This document shows, piece after piece, positions 1 to 6,422 of a DNA stretch of 7,788 nucleotides; within the stretch, counting starts at the first letter, position 1, and the number at the start of each line of letters is the position of its first letter. A model generated the notes under the pieces. The model saw only the letters and a program-made list of their open reading frames with translations, had not been told where the DNA came from and did no database searches. Location of the stretch: NCBI GenBank assembly GCA_903937325.1, contig CAIZYV010000016.1, positions 1-7,788 of the forward strand, given 5' to 3'. The DNA is from Candidatus Falkowiibacteriota bacterium (GTDB lineage Bacteria; Patescibacteriota; Patescibacteriia; Patescibacteriales; UBA12465). Both the position numbers and the translations under genes were made by a program.

Positions 1-349
1 ATTTTTTTAAAATAAAAGCAGCAATCCCCCAAGAAGAAAGAACAATCACTAGACCAATTAAGGAATTCTTCAAAATATTTTTGGCAATTGTAATCCTTTC
101 TTCCCGACCATTGCTAGTCATCCAAACAAAACCACCATAAATAACCAAACAAACAGCAATAACACTCAAAAACATCAGAATAATGTTAATAATTCTGACC
201 GCGATAATCATCGGACTAGTTGAGTTCAGGCGAATTCCTGCTCCAACCTGATTAACCCCAGCATCAACAGCAGCAAAAGCAAAAATAGGAATTGAGAAAA
301 AAATAATACCAATTAAAAAACTGACTAGTGGTTTAAAACTTTTTTTCAT
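1..349 (-). CDS. VirB2/TrbC-like type IV secretion pilin family protein (3' end outside window)
   Basis: The reading frame opens with ATG at 349 and stays open to the window edge, giving 116 visible residues and no stop. Residues 1-26 look like a signal peptide: a KK start, a hydrophobic core (about 8-24) and an AFAA-type cleavage site. A first membrane helix spans about 48-71, followed by YGGFVWMTSNG and a short charged stretch (REERITIAKN). A second helix spans about 96-114 (IGLVIVLSSWGIAAFIL). Signal peptide, helix, GGF-W-MT turn with charged loop, then helix is the layout of small VirB2/TrbC-like pilins common in Patescibacteria. Such pilins are secreted subunits of conjugation or type IV secretion filaments. 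The family assignment comes from this pattern alone. A weak AAAGAG precedes the start by about 11 bases. The gene is divergent from rel. Its partner genes would lie beyond the left edge, so which apparatus it serves is unknown. Confidence 0.72.
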   Translation of the reverse strand, partial: MKKSFKPLVSFLIGIIFFSIPIFAFAAVDAGVNQVGAGIRLNSTSPMIIAVRIINIILMFLSVIAVCLVIYGGFVWMTSNGREERITIAKNILKNSLIGLVIVLSSWGIAAFILKK

Positions 350-408
350 GGGGAGTAAATCTCTTTAAATTTAAACAATGAGATTTTAGATAATAAAGAT
401 TTTTTATT

Positions 409-437
409 TTGACGACGAAGTGCTTTTAGGCTATAAT
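409..437 (+). promoter_or_regulatory. Sigma-70-type promoter for the rel gene
   Basis: A TTGACG -35 box (409-414) and a perfect TATAAT -10 box (432-437) are separated by exactly 17 bp. This is the best promoter match in the window and it points at rel. A start of transcription near 444 would leave an untranslated leader of about 85 nt before the ATG at 529. The leader is very AT-rich. Its only inverted repeat is a weak TAGTTT/AAACTA pair with a long loop, so there is no sign of a riboswitch. I saw no comparable promoter for the divergent pilin gene. Confidence 0.75.
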
Positions 438-528
438 TTCTCAATAAACATCAAGAAAATAATCACCAGAATTTAAAGCAAGTAGTTTAATTTATTTTAA
501 CATAAAAAACTAAAATCGTGAAATAAAA

Positions 529-1986
529 ATGACCATTGATCGAGTAATTAAAAAATTCATCGATAACAACCCAACTTCAGACCCGGAGATTCTCCGTTTG
601 GCCTATGATTTTGCCGCTGAAGCTCACCGCGGACAATTCAGAAAAAGCGGTGAACCATATATCATCCACCCCCTTTATGTTGCCTATTTATTAGCTGAAA
701 TGAAAGCTGATTTAGCGACCATCACCGCTGGTATTCTTCACGATGTTCCAGAAGATACCGAAAGGACTCTTGAAGATTTAAAAAAAGAATTTGGAACTGA
801 AGTCGCAAATCTAGTTAAAGGAATTACTAAGCTTGGAAAAATAAAATATCGTGGTCTTGAGAGATATCGAGAAAATTTAAAAAAAATGTTTTTAGCAATG
901 GCCATGGATGTTCGGGTCATTTTTATTAAATTTTGTGATCGTCTTCATAACATGAGGACCTTGGATTATTTACCAGAAGAAAAACAACAACGAATCGCTA
1001 AAGAAACTTTGGAAATATATGCACCAATCGCTGGAATTCTTGGAATTTGGCGTCTCAAATGGCAACTTGAAGATTTGTGTTTTAAATATTTATATCCCGA
1101 AGAATATCATAAACTGGAATATGAATATGAAGTTGAACAAAAAGCCGAAAGAAATGATTTTTTTAATACAATCAAAAAAAATATTACCCCGATTCTAAAA
1201 GATCAAAAAATTCAAAATGAAATTGAAGTCAGATTCAAGCATCTCTACAGTATCTATCAAAAAATGAAAAGTAAAGATCGACGCTTTGATGAAATATATG
1301 ATGTTTTTGCTTTAAGAGTAATTGTGCCAGCGATCGATGATTGTTATAAAGCCCTAGGTATTATCCACACGCTTTGGCGACCGAAACCAAATCGTTTTAA
1401 AGATTATATTGCCGTACCAAAGCCAAATGGCTATCGGTCTCTACACACAACTATTTTTGGTCCCGAAGGTAAAGCCGTTGAATTTCAAATTAGAACACAG
1501 GAAATGCATGAAGAGTCATTATATGGTCTCGCCGCCCACTGGTATTATAAAGCAAAAAATCAAGGCGGCATGCAGCCTCATTGGGTTAAAGAAATAATCG
1601 ATATCCAAAAAGAAATTTCTGACACCAATGAACTGATAAAAAATATTAAATTAGACATCTTTAACGATCGAATTTTTGTTTTTTCCCCGAAAGGAGATGT
1701 TTTTGAGTTGTCGGAACAATCGACTCCCATTGACTTTGCTTATGCTGTCCATACTAATATCGGCAATCAGGCTACTGGCGCCATTGTTAATGATCGCCTA
1801 TCCAAGCTTGATCAAGAACTAAAAAATGGCGACCTCGTTGAAATAATTACCGAAAAAGGCCGCCAATATCCAAACCGCGACTGGTTGAAATTTGCCAAAA
1901 CAAAACGTGCGCGTGACCGCATTAGACAATTTGCGAAAAAGGGCCCCTTAGAAAATATCAAACGTTTTATACCGGGCATGAAATAA
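529..1986 (+). CDS. rel: Bifunctional (p)ppGpp synthetase/hydrolase (RelA/SpoT homologue), short form ending after TGS
   Basis: The cytoplasmic enzyme makes (p)ppGpp from ATP plus GDP/GTP and also hydrolyses it, controlling the stringent response. The HD hydrolase domain (about 20-180) keeps its metal and catalytic residues: H47 (YIIHP), the HDVPED motif at 71-76, and D137 and N141 in CDRLHNMRTL. The synthetase domain (about 215-345) has FKHLYSIYQKM, D258, RFKDY at 289-293, PKPNGYRSLHT and E318 in EFQIRT. RFKD is the form typical of bifunctional enzymes rather than of hydrolase-dead RelA. A TGS domain follows (about 374-441). The protein is 485 aa, against roughly 700-740 for full-length Rel/SpoT. 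It lacks the helical, zinc-finger/conserved-cysteine and ACT/RRM regions, and ends with a basic tail followed by a terminator, so it is not broken by the window. An in-frame TAA at 511-513 leaves the ATG at 529 as the only nearby ATG start. It has no recognisable Shine-Dalgarno sequence. Confidence 0.95.
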   Translation: MTIDRVIKKFIDNNPTSDPEILRLAYDFAAEAHRGQFRKSGEPYIIHPLYVAYLLAEMKADLATITAGILHDVPEDTERTLEDLKKEFGTEVANLVKGITKLGKIKYRGLERYRENLKKMFLAMAMDVRVIFIKFCDRLHNMRTLDYLPEEKQQRIAKETLEIYAPIAGILGIWRLKWQLEDLCFKYLYPEEYHKLEYEYEVEQKAERNDFFNTIKKNITPILKDQKIQNEIEVRFKHLYSIYQKMKSKDRRFDEIYDVFALRVIVPAIDDCYKALGIIHTLWRPKPNRFKDYIAVPKPNGYRSLHTTIFGPEGKAVEFQIRTQEMHEESLYGLAAHWYYKAKNQGGMQPHWVKEIIDIQKEISDTNELIKNIKLDIFNDRIFVFSPKGDVFELSEQSTPIDFAYAVHTNIGNQATGAIVNDRLSKLDQELKNGDLVEIITEKGRQYPNRDWLKFAKTKRARDRIRQFAKKGPLENIKRFIPGMK

Positions 1987-1992
1987 ACAATA

Positions 1993-2022
1993 AAAAAACC
2001 GCCCATACAAGGGCGGTTTTTT
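1993..2022. terminator. Bidirectional rho-independent terminator between rel and rpsU
   Basis: A perfect 12-bp stem pairs AAAAAACCGCCC (1993-2004) with GGGCGGTTTTTT (2011-2022) around the 6-base loop ATACAA. On the plus strand the stem ends in six T; read on the minus strand it ends in seven T. It starts 7 bp after the rel stop and lies 9 bp beyond the rpsU stop. One hairpin can therefore end both convergent transcripts. Confidence 0.93.
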
Positions 2023-2031
2023 AAAATCATT

Positions 2032-2262
2032 TTAACGGTTTTGAGTTTCTTCCAATTTGCCTGTTTTGCGCAAATATTCTTTCTTACGTTGCATTTCCAT
2101 GCTGGTTAAAGCATATTTTTTCTGCTGTCTTTTAGTTTTTTTCGGCTCTAAATGTTGTTTAGAACGCGCTTTGTCCAGACGCTTACTATTTTTCAAGCCT
2201 TTTTTGAATTTACGCAAAAAGCTTTCAAAACTTTCACCTGGTTTTCGTTTGAAATCAGCCAT
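2032..2262 (-). CDS. rpsU: 30S ribosomal protein bS21
   Basis: This 76-residue, strongly basic protein has the bS21 N-terminal signature KRKPGESFESFLRKFKKGL, which aligns with the usual 'ENEPFDVALRRFKR' region. It continues as a lysine/arginine-rich helix and ends KKEYLRKTGKLEE, as bS21 proteins of candidate phyla often do. bS21 binds the 30S platform near the 3' end of 16S rRNA and takes part in initiation. A GTG at 2271 would add three residues but lies inside the Shine-Dalgarno sequence, so the ATG at 2262, 6 bases after that site, is the start. The first 8 bases overlap the end of hisS, and the bidirectional terminator follows the stop. It is the last gene of the minus-strand block. Confidence 0.93.
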   Translation of the reverse strand: MADFKRKPGESFESFLRKFKKGLKNSKRLDKARSKQHLEPKKTKRQQKKYALTSMEMQRKKEYLRKTGKLEETQNR

Positions 2263-3613
2263 AAATAACACCTTCCTTTCTATTTACTTTTTTTTCTAAT
2301 TTATCTTTAACTTTCTTAAACGCTAAAGTTTCTTGAACGCCCGATTCCATATCTCTAAGCAAAATTGTCTCATCCATAACCTCTTTCTTCCCGAGTATCA
2401 AACTAATTTTTGCTTTAAGGCGGCTGGCTTCTTCCATTTGATTTTTTAAACTATCGGTAGAAAAAGATTGGCGAACATTAAAGCCGGCGCGACGCAATTC
2501 TTCAAATAAAATTAGTGATTTTATTTTTGCCTGATCACCTAATTGAGCAAGAAAAACAACCTCCTCCTTTAAATCCGGTAAAATAAGTTTATCTTTAATT
2601 TTACTAACCAAGCGTTCTAAACCAATAGCTAAACCAACAGAAGGGGTCGGCCTCCCACCCAAACTTTCAACGAGGTTATCATAACGTCCACCGCCAGCCA
2701 GGGCCAGCTTACTATTGGCAATGCCTTCATCGTTGGTCGGCCAAAATTCAAAAACTGTATCATTATAATAACTCAAACCACGAACAAGGTAAGGATTGAA
2801 GTTATAAGGAATATTTAATTCATCAAGATATTCTAAAACCTTGGCAAAATGTTCGCGACTTTCATCAGACAAACAATCGGCAATCTGCGGAGCTTCGGCT
2901 AGAAGCTGCTGACACACCTCTTCTTTGCAATCTAGCAAAGCAATCATATTTTTGCCGAGATATTTTTTACAATTATTACAAAGTTTGGAACGACGTCCTC
3001 GCTCCTTATAAAAATTATTCAATTTACCAGCATATTCCTTACGACAATCAATTTTACCAAGACTGTTAATCTGAATTTGAAAATTTGCCTGCAAGTCTTG
3101 AAAAAAATTATAGGCAGCCGCTAAAAGCAAGGCTTCAGCCATCGGCTTATTTTCTCCTATAATTTCTAAATTAAATTGATTAGATTCGCGATATCGTCCA
3201 GTCTGCATCTTTTCTCTACGAAAAACAGGACCAATTGAATACAGGCGCACAGGTTGAGGTAATTCCGCAAAATTATTTTCAATATAAGCGCGTAAAATAC
3301 CTTGAGTTAATTCCGGTCGTAAAATGCCATTTTCACCTTTCTCGCAATCAAGTCCATAAAGTTCTTTATCATTATTATGGCGGCTCGATCGCTTATAAAG
3401 CTCCGCGTTTTCGATAACCGGAGTCTTAATTGCGTTAAAACTATATAGTTCTGCTAAAGAAGCAGCCTTGTCTGAGACTGTGCTGAAATAACGGAATTCT
3501 GATGGAACTATATCTTTCATACCCAAAAGACGATCGATGGCTTTTGCACTTCTTTTCTCAACCGGCTTTTTAAAAGCAGGCATATTTCTATTTGGCATTT
3601 TTTTTCTAGGCAT
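2255..3613 (-). CDS. hisS: Histidyl-tRNA synthetase
   Basis: This class IIa synthetase joins histidine to tRNA-His using ATP. With the ATG at 3613 it has 452 aa. Residues 1-25 form a basic extension, and the fold begins at LLGMKDIVPSE (29-39). Further motifs are the LRPE-x-T histidine/ATP site (98-103), motif 2 with FRREKMQTGRYRESNQF (131-147), the HisA signature LVRGLSYYNDTVFEF (276-290), LAGGGRYDNLV (305-315) and motif 3 SVGLAIGLERL (325-335). A C-terminal anticodon-binding domain follows (about 350-440). It is divergent: the usual G-E-x-TD-VEKEMY loop is about three residues shorter and reads SSRHNNDKELY, RPEGT is RPELT, and GLDYY is GLSYY. Four cysteines (C212, C215, C229, C234) could bind zinc. 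ATGs at 3598 and 3583 are also possible and no start has a Shine-Dalgarno sequence; a longer frame upstream runs into lepB. The gene ends in TGA overlapping rpsU. Confidence 0.94.
   Translation of the reverse strand: MPRKKMPNRNMPAFKKPVEKRSAKAIDRLLGMKDIVPSEFRYFSTVSDKAASLAELYSFNAIKTPVIENAELYKRSSRHNNDKELYGLDCEKGENGILRPELTQGILRAYIENNFAELPQPVRLYSIGPVFRREKMQTGRYRESNQFNLEIIGENKPMAEALLLAAAYNFFQDLQANFQIQINSLGKIDCRKEYAGKLNNFYKERGRRSKLCNNCKKYLGKNMIALLDCKEEVCQQLLAEAPQIADCLSDESREHFAKVLEYLDELNIPYNFNPYLVRGLSYYNDTVFEFWPTNDEGIANSKLALAGGGRYDNLVESLGGRPTPSVGLAIGLERLVSKIKDKLILPDLKEEVVFLAQLGDQAKIKSLILFEELRRAGFNVRQSFSTDSLKNQMEEASRLKAKISLILGKKEVMDETILLRDMESGVQETLAFKKVKDKLEKKVNRKEGVIYG
2269..2281 (-). promoter_or_regulatory. 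Strong Shine-Dalgarno sequence of rpsU
   Basis: Read on the minus strand this is AGAAAGGAAGGTG. AGAAAGGA can pair with UCCUUUCU at the 16S 3' tail (spacing 11), or AGGTG can pair with CACCU (spacing 6). It lies inside the last codons of hisS. It fixes the rpsU start at 2262, because the upstream GTG is part of it. No other gene start in the window has a site of this strength. Confidence 0.85.
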
Positions 3614-3635
3614 AAATATTAACGATAAGGAAAAA

Positions 3636-4211
3636 TTAATTGCTGGAAGCAGAATAATCGACCGGATCATTAAAAACGGTCGCTCGATTAAAAGGCCATC
3701 CACGCAAAAATACCCGACCGGTAATAAAGCTCTTGTTAACTGGTCCAAAACTGCGAGAGTCTTTAGAGCCAGTGCGATTATCGCCCATCACGAAATACTC
3801 ATCCGTGCCTAAATCAATTTTTGTATCACTACTAGAATAAGTGGGGGTATTGGGGTCAAGATAATTTTCTACTAAAACCAAACCGCCTGGATACTGAGAA
3901 TTATAAACTATTACTTTAGAATCTTTAACTTGCACGCTTTCTCCGGGAAGTCCGATAATCCGTTTAATAAAATATTCTTGAGGATTTAAAGGATAACGAA
4001 AAACCACAACCTCGCCACGCTCAATCGGTCGGAAACGATAACTGATTTCATCAATAATCAAATATTCATGATCACGGAAACTAGATTCCATCGACATGCC
4101 TTTGACATAAAAAGGTTGAATTAAAAAGTAACGAACAGGAATAATAATAGCAAAAGAAATAACCGCTACTTTCAGTCCCTCCCAGGCTAAAATTAAGAAT
4201 TTCTTAAACAT
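3636..4211 (-). CDS. lepB: Signal peptidase I
   Basis: This membrane-bound serine protease removes signal peptides from exported proteins using a Ser/Lys dyad. The 191-aa protein has one N-terminal membrane helix (about 11-31). The catalytic serine is S40 in VKGMSMESSF, and the lysine is K83 in YFIKRIIGLPGE. The conserved box DEYFVMGDNRTGSKDSRSFGPV-like region is at 137-158, with GDNR at 143-146. A short insert (about 103-135) lies between the lysine box and GDNR, as in small Gram-positive-type SipS enzymes. Length and motifs are complete, so it should be active. The ATG at 4211 is not preceded by a Shine-Dalgarno sequence. It follows queA after a 130-bp gap and precedes hisS by 22 bp. The signal peptide of the pilin-like protein at the left edge is a plausible local substrate, though that is inference. 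Confidence 0.95.
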   Translation of the reverse strand: MFKKFLILAWEGLKVAVISFAIIIPVRYFLIQPFYVKGMSMESSFRDHEYLIIDEISYRFRPIERGEVVVFRYPLNPQEYFIKRIIGLPGESVQVKDSKVIVYNSQYPGGLVLVENYLDPNTPTYSSSDTKIDLGTDEYFVMGDNRTGSKDSRSFGPVNKSFITGRVFLRGWPFNRATVFNDPVDYSASSN

Positions 4212-4341
4212 AATGAAAAATTGCTAAAAAATAGCCCATCCTACTACCAAAAGATAGTAAATAATTAAATCGGCAAATTAGCAATGTTTAATGAGCATAT
4301 CATAAAAAAGTAAAAAAGGCAAATCTCCTAAATATTGATTA

Positions 4342-5394
4342 TTAGCCAATAAACATCGCATCGCCATAACTGTAAAATCGGTACTTCGAAGCAATAGCCT
4401 CTTGATAGGCGGTTGAGATTGCCTCTTGTCCGGCTAAGGCCGACACCAACATTAATAAGCTCGATTTTGGCAAATGAAAATTAGTTATAAGAGCATCAAC
4501 CATAATAAATCGATAACTAGGATAAATGAAAATATTCGTCCATTCATGATACGTTTCTCCTAGAGATAATCTTCCCGCTGCCAAAGCCTGACCGTATGAT
4601 TCTAAGACGCGGCAACTAGTCGTGCCGACAGCAATAATTCTACGCCCATCTTTTTTTGCAGTAGCAAGAATTTTTGCAGTCTTACGATTGACTGATGCTA
4701 ATTCCGCATGCATCTGATGCTGACGAATATCTTCACTCTTGACTGAAGCAAATGTTCCTAAGCCAACATGGAGAGTGACGGGGGCAATCTTTACACCCTG
4801 AGCGCGCAAACGAGATAATAAACGCTTAGTAAAGTGTAAACCGGCTGTCGGAGCCGCCACCGAACCGCGATGTTTTATTTCGGCATAAACAGTCTGATAA
4901 CGGGCGCGATCCAAACGCTGGCTGGCGCCGGCTTTAATATAAGGAGGCAGAGGCATCAGCCCTATTTTCTCTAAAACGCGGCGGAACTTATCTCCGCCAA
5001 AATTAAATTCAACAAGCCAAGTACCGTCCCCCTGATCAACGAGTAGAGTGGCAATTAAAGAACTCGCAAATATTATTTTCAAGCCGACGTGAGCACGCCC
5101 ACCAACTAAACATTCCCAGCGCTTTCCTGATTTAAATTGATGTAAAAAAATTTCCATCCGACCACCGCTTCCCTCTTTTCGGCCGAAAAGACGAGCAGGA
5201 AAAACTCGAGAATCATTAATAACCAAAACATCACCAGACTTTAAAATATCGGGTAAACGATCAAAACGGCTATGGCTAATTACACCGCTGCGACGATCTA
5301 AACATAAAAGCCGGGCATGATCGCGTGGATGCTCCGGCTCTTGAGCAATTAAAGCTGGCGGTAAACTATAATCAAATTCACTAAGCGAAAACAT
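4342..5394 (-). CDS. queA: S-adenosylmethionine:tRNA ribosyltransferase-isomerase
   Basis: QueA transfers and rearranges the ribosyl group of S-adenosylmethionine onto preQ1 at the tRNA wobble position 34, giving epoxyqueuosine. The 350-aa protein is full length (E. coli has 356) and carries all the family blocks: FDYSLPPALIAQEP (7-20), VINDSRVFPARLFG (58-71), RGSVAAPTAGLHFT (176-189), VTLHVGLGTF (206-215), VGTTSCRVLE (256-265), LITNFHLPKSSLLMLVSA (302-319) and YSYGDAMFIG (341-350). It starts 3 bp after the ruvB stop, so translational coupling is likely; no Shine-Dalgarno is visible. The ruvB-queA order matches the well-known ruvA-ruvB-queA-tgt cluster of many bacteria. Here, though, tgt does not follow queA; lepB does, after a gap. 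Confidence 0.96.
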   Translation of the reverse strand: MFSLSEFDYSLPPALIAQEPEHPRDHARLLCLDRRSGVISHSRFDRLPDILKSGDVLVINDSRVFPARLFGRKEGSGGRMEIFLHQFKSGKRWECLVGGRAHVGLKIIFASSLIATLLVDQGDGTWLVEFNFGGDKFRRVLEKIGLMPLPPYIKAGASQRLDRARYQTVYAEIKHRGSVAAPTAGLHFTKRLLSRLRAQGVKIAPVTLHVGLGTFASVKSEDIRQHQMHAELASVNRKTAKILATAKKDGRRIIAVGTTSCRVLESYGQALAAGRLSLGETYHEWTNIFIYPSYRFIMVDALITNFHLPKSSLLMLVSALAGQEAISTAYQEAIASKYRFYSYGDAMFIG

Positions 5395-5397
5395 AAA

Positions 5398-6417
5398 TTA
5401 TAATAGAGAAGCTTTAGAATTAATATTTCGACCAAGGTGACTATAAGCGGCGGCAGTCGCCACGCGCCCCCGAGACGAACGATCTAAAAAACCAAGCTGT
5501 AACAAATATGGTTCATAAATATTTTCTAAAGTATCAATTTCTTCACCAGTGGCTGCCGCTAAAGTGTTTAAACCGACAGGTCCACCCTGAAATTTATCAA
5601 TCAAAATAGTTAATATTTTACGATCAACTGCATCCAGACCTAAATCATCAATAGCTAATAAGGAGAAAGCTTCATCACAAGCTTTAAAACTAATAAGGCC
5701 ATTATTTCTAACCTGACAATAATCGCGAACACGCTTAAGCAAACGATTAGCGATACGTGGCGTTCGACGAGCCCTTCCAGCGATAGCAAGCGCTGCCTCT
5801 TTCGGTAAATCAATCTTTAAAATATCAGCACTACGAGCAATTATCTTCTCCATTTCATGAGAATGATAAAACTCCAAATGATGTGATAAACCAAAACGAT
5901 CGCGCAAGGGTGCAGACAACAAGCTAGCCAAGGTGGTGGCACCGATAATAGTAAAATGCGGTAAATCCAAGCGTAAGGTTCTAGCACTCGGGCCTTTGCC
6001 CATAATTATATCAAGAGCATAGTCTTCCATCGCCGGATACAATATTTCTTCAACTGCTTTAGGCAGACGATGAATTTCATCGATGAATAAGATATCGTTC
6101 TCTTCTAAATTGCTTAAAATAGCGGCCAAGTCACCACTCTTTTCGATTGCCGGTCCGGAAGTAACGCGTATATTCGACCCCATCTCATTAGCAATAACAT
6201 GCGCTAAAGTCGTCTTCCCTAAACCGGGAGCACCATAAAGTAAAACATGTTCTATTGGTTCATGGCGCTGTTTAGCGGCAGAGATAGCAATTTCCAAATT
6301 ATCCTTAATGCTTTCCTGGCCAATATACTCGCGCAAAAAACGCGGACGTAAATTCGTTTCCAAAACATTTTCTTCAATTACTTCCTGCGGATCAAGCAGA
6401 CGTTGAGAATCAGACAT
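5398..6417 (-). CDS. ruvB: Holliday junction branch migration ATPase RuvB
   Basis: RuvB forms hexameric ring motors that, with RuvA, drive branch migration at Holliday junctions. The 339-aa protein has the family's usual length. Its AAA+ core has Walker A GAPGLGKTT (62-70), Walker B ILFIDEIH (109-116), the presensor hairpin region that contacts RuvA (about 135-155), sensor 1 IIGATT (157-162), an arginine finger in PLRDRFG (170-176) and sensor 2 in RTPRIANRLLKRVRD (218-232). A C-terminal winged helix begins around 262 and includes GGPVGLNTLAAATGEE (278-293) and YEPYLLQLGFLDRSSRGRVAT (301-321 region). The usual glycine before TPRIAN is arginine here, a small change. It lies 5 bp after the DUF218 gene and 3 bp before queA, so it is clearly mid-operon. 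ruvA and ruvC are not in the window. Confidence 0.97.
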   Translation of the reverse strand: MSDSQRLLDPQEVIEENVLETNLRPRFLREYIGQESIKDNLEIAISAAKQRHEPIEHVLLYGAPGLGKTTLAHVIANEMGSNIRVTSGPAIEKSGDLAAILSNLEENDILFIDEIHRLPKAVEEILYPAMEDYALDIIMGKGPSARTLRLDLPHFTIIGATTLASLLSAPLRDRFGLSHHLEFYHSHEMEKIIARSADILKIDLPKEAALAIAGRARRTPRIANRLLKRVRDYCQVRNNGLISFKACDEAFSLLAIDDLGLDAVDRKILTILIDKFQGGPVGLNTLAAATGEEIDTLENIYEPYLLQLGFLDRSSRGRVATAAAYSHLGRNINSKASLL

Positions 6418-6422
6418 ATATT

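Noticed and set aside
350..408. Minus-strand promoter for the pilin-like gene (TAAAAT or TATTAT as -10)
   Set aside because: No -35 element at 15-19 bp matches; the AT-rich spacer makes such hexamers likely by chance.
738..920. Minus-strand 60-codon frame inside rel
   Set aside because: It is antisense to conserved HD-domain codons and has no homology or start signals.
2057..2299. Plus-strand 80-codon frame opposite rpsU, hydrophobic and cysteine-rich
   Set aside because: It is the mirror of the lysine-rich bS21 codons, has no ribosome site, and would start downstream of a bidirectional terminator.
3614..3748. A possible 45-residue N-terminal extension of hisS up to 3748
   Set aside because: It lies over the 3' end of lepB in another frame, shows no synthetase similarity and has no ribosome site. 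The recognisable fold begins near LLGMKDIVPSE.
3537..3812. Plus-strand 91-codon frame spanning the hisS/lepB junction
   Set aside because: It is antisense to two well-supported genes and resembles no known family; the hydrophobic start is the mirror of hisS lysine codons.
4242..4259. Weak hairpin upstream of lepB (7-bp stem with one G-U pair and a UUUU loop on the minus strand)
   Set aside because: The stem is short and A/U-rich with no following T-run, so it is neither a convincing terminator nor a leader regulator. I also found no promoter with good spacing in 4212-4341.
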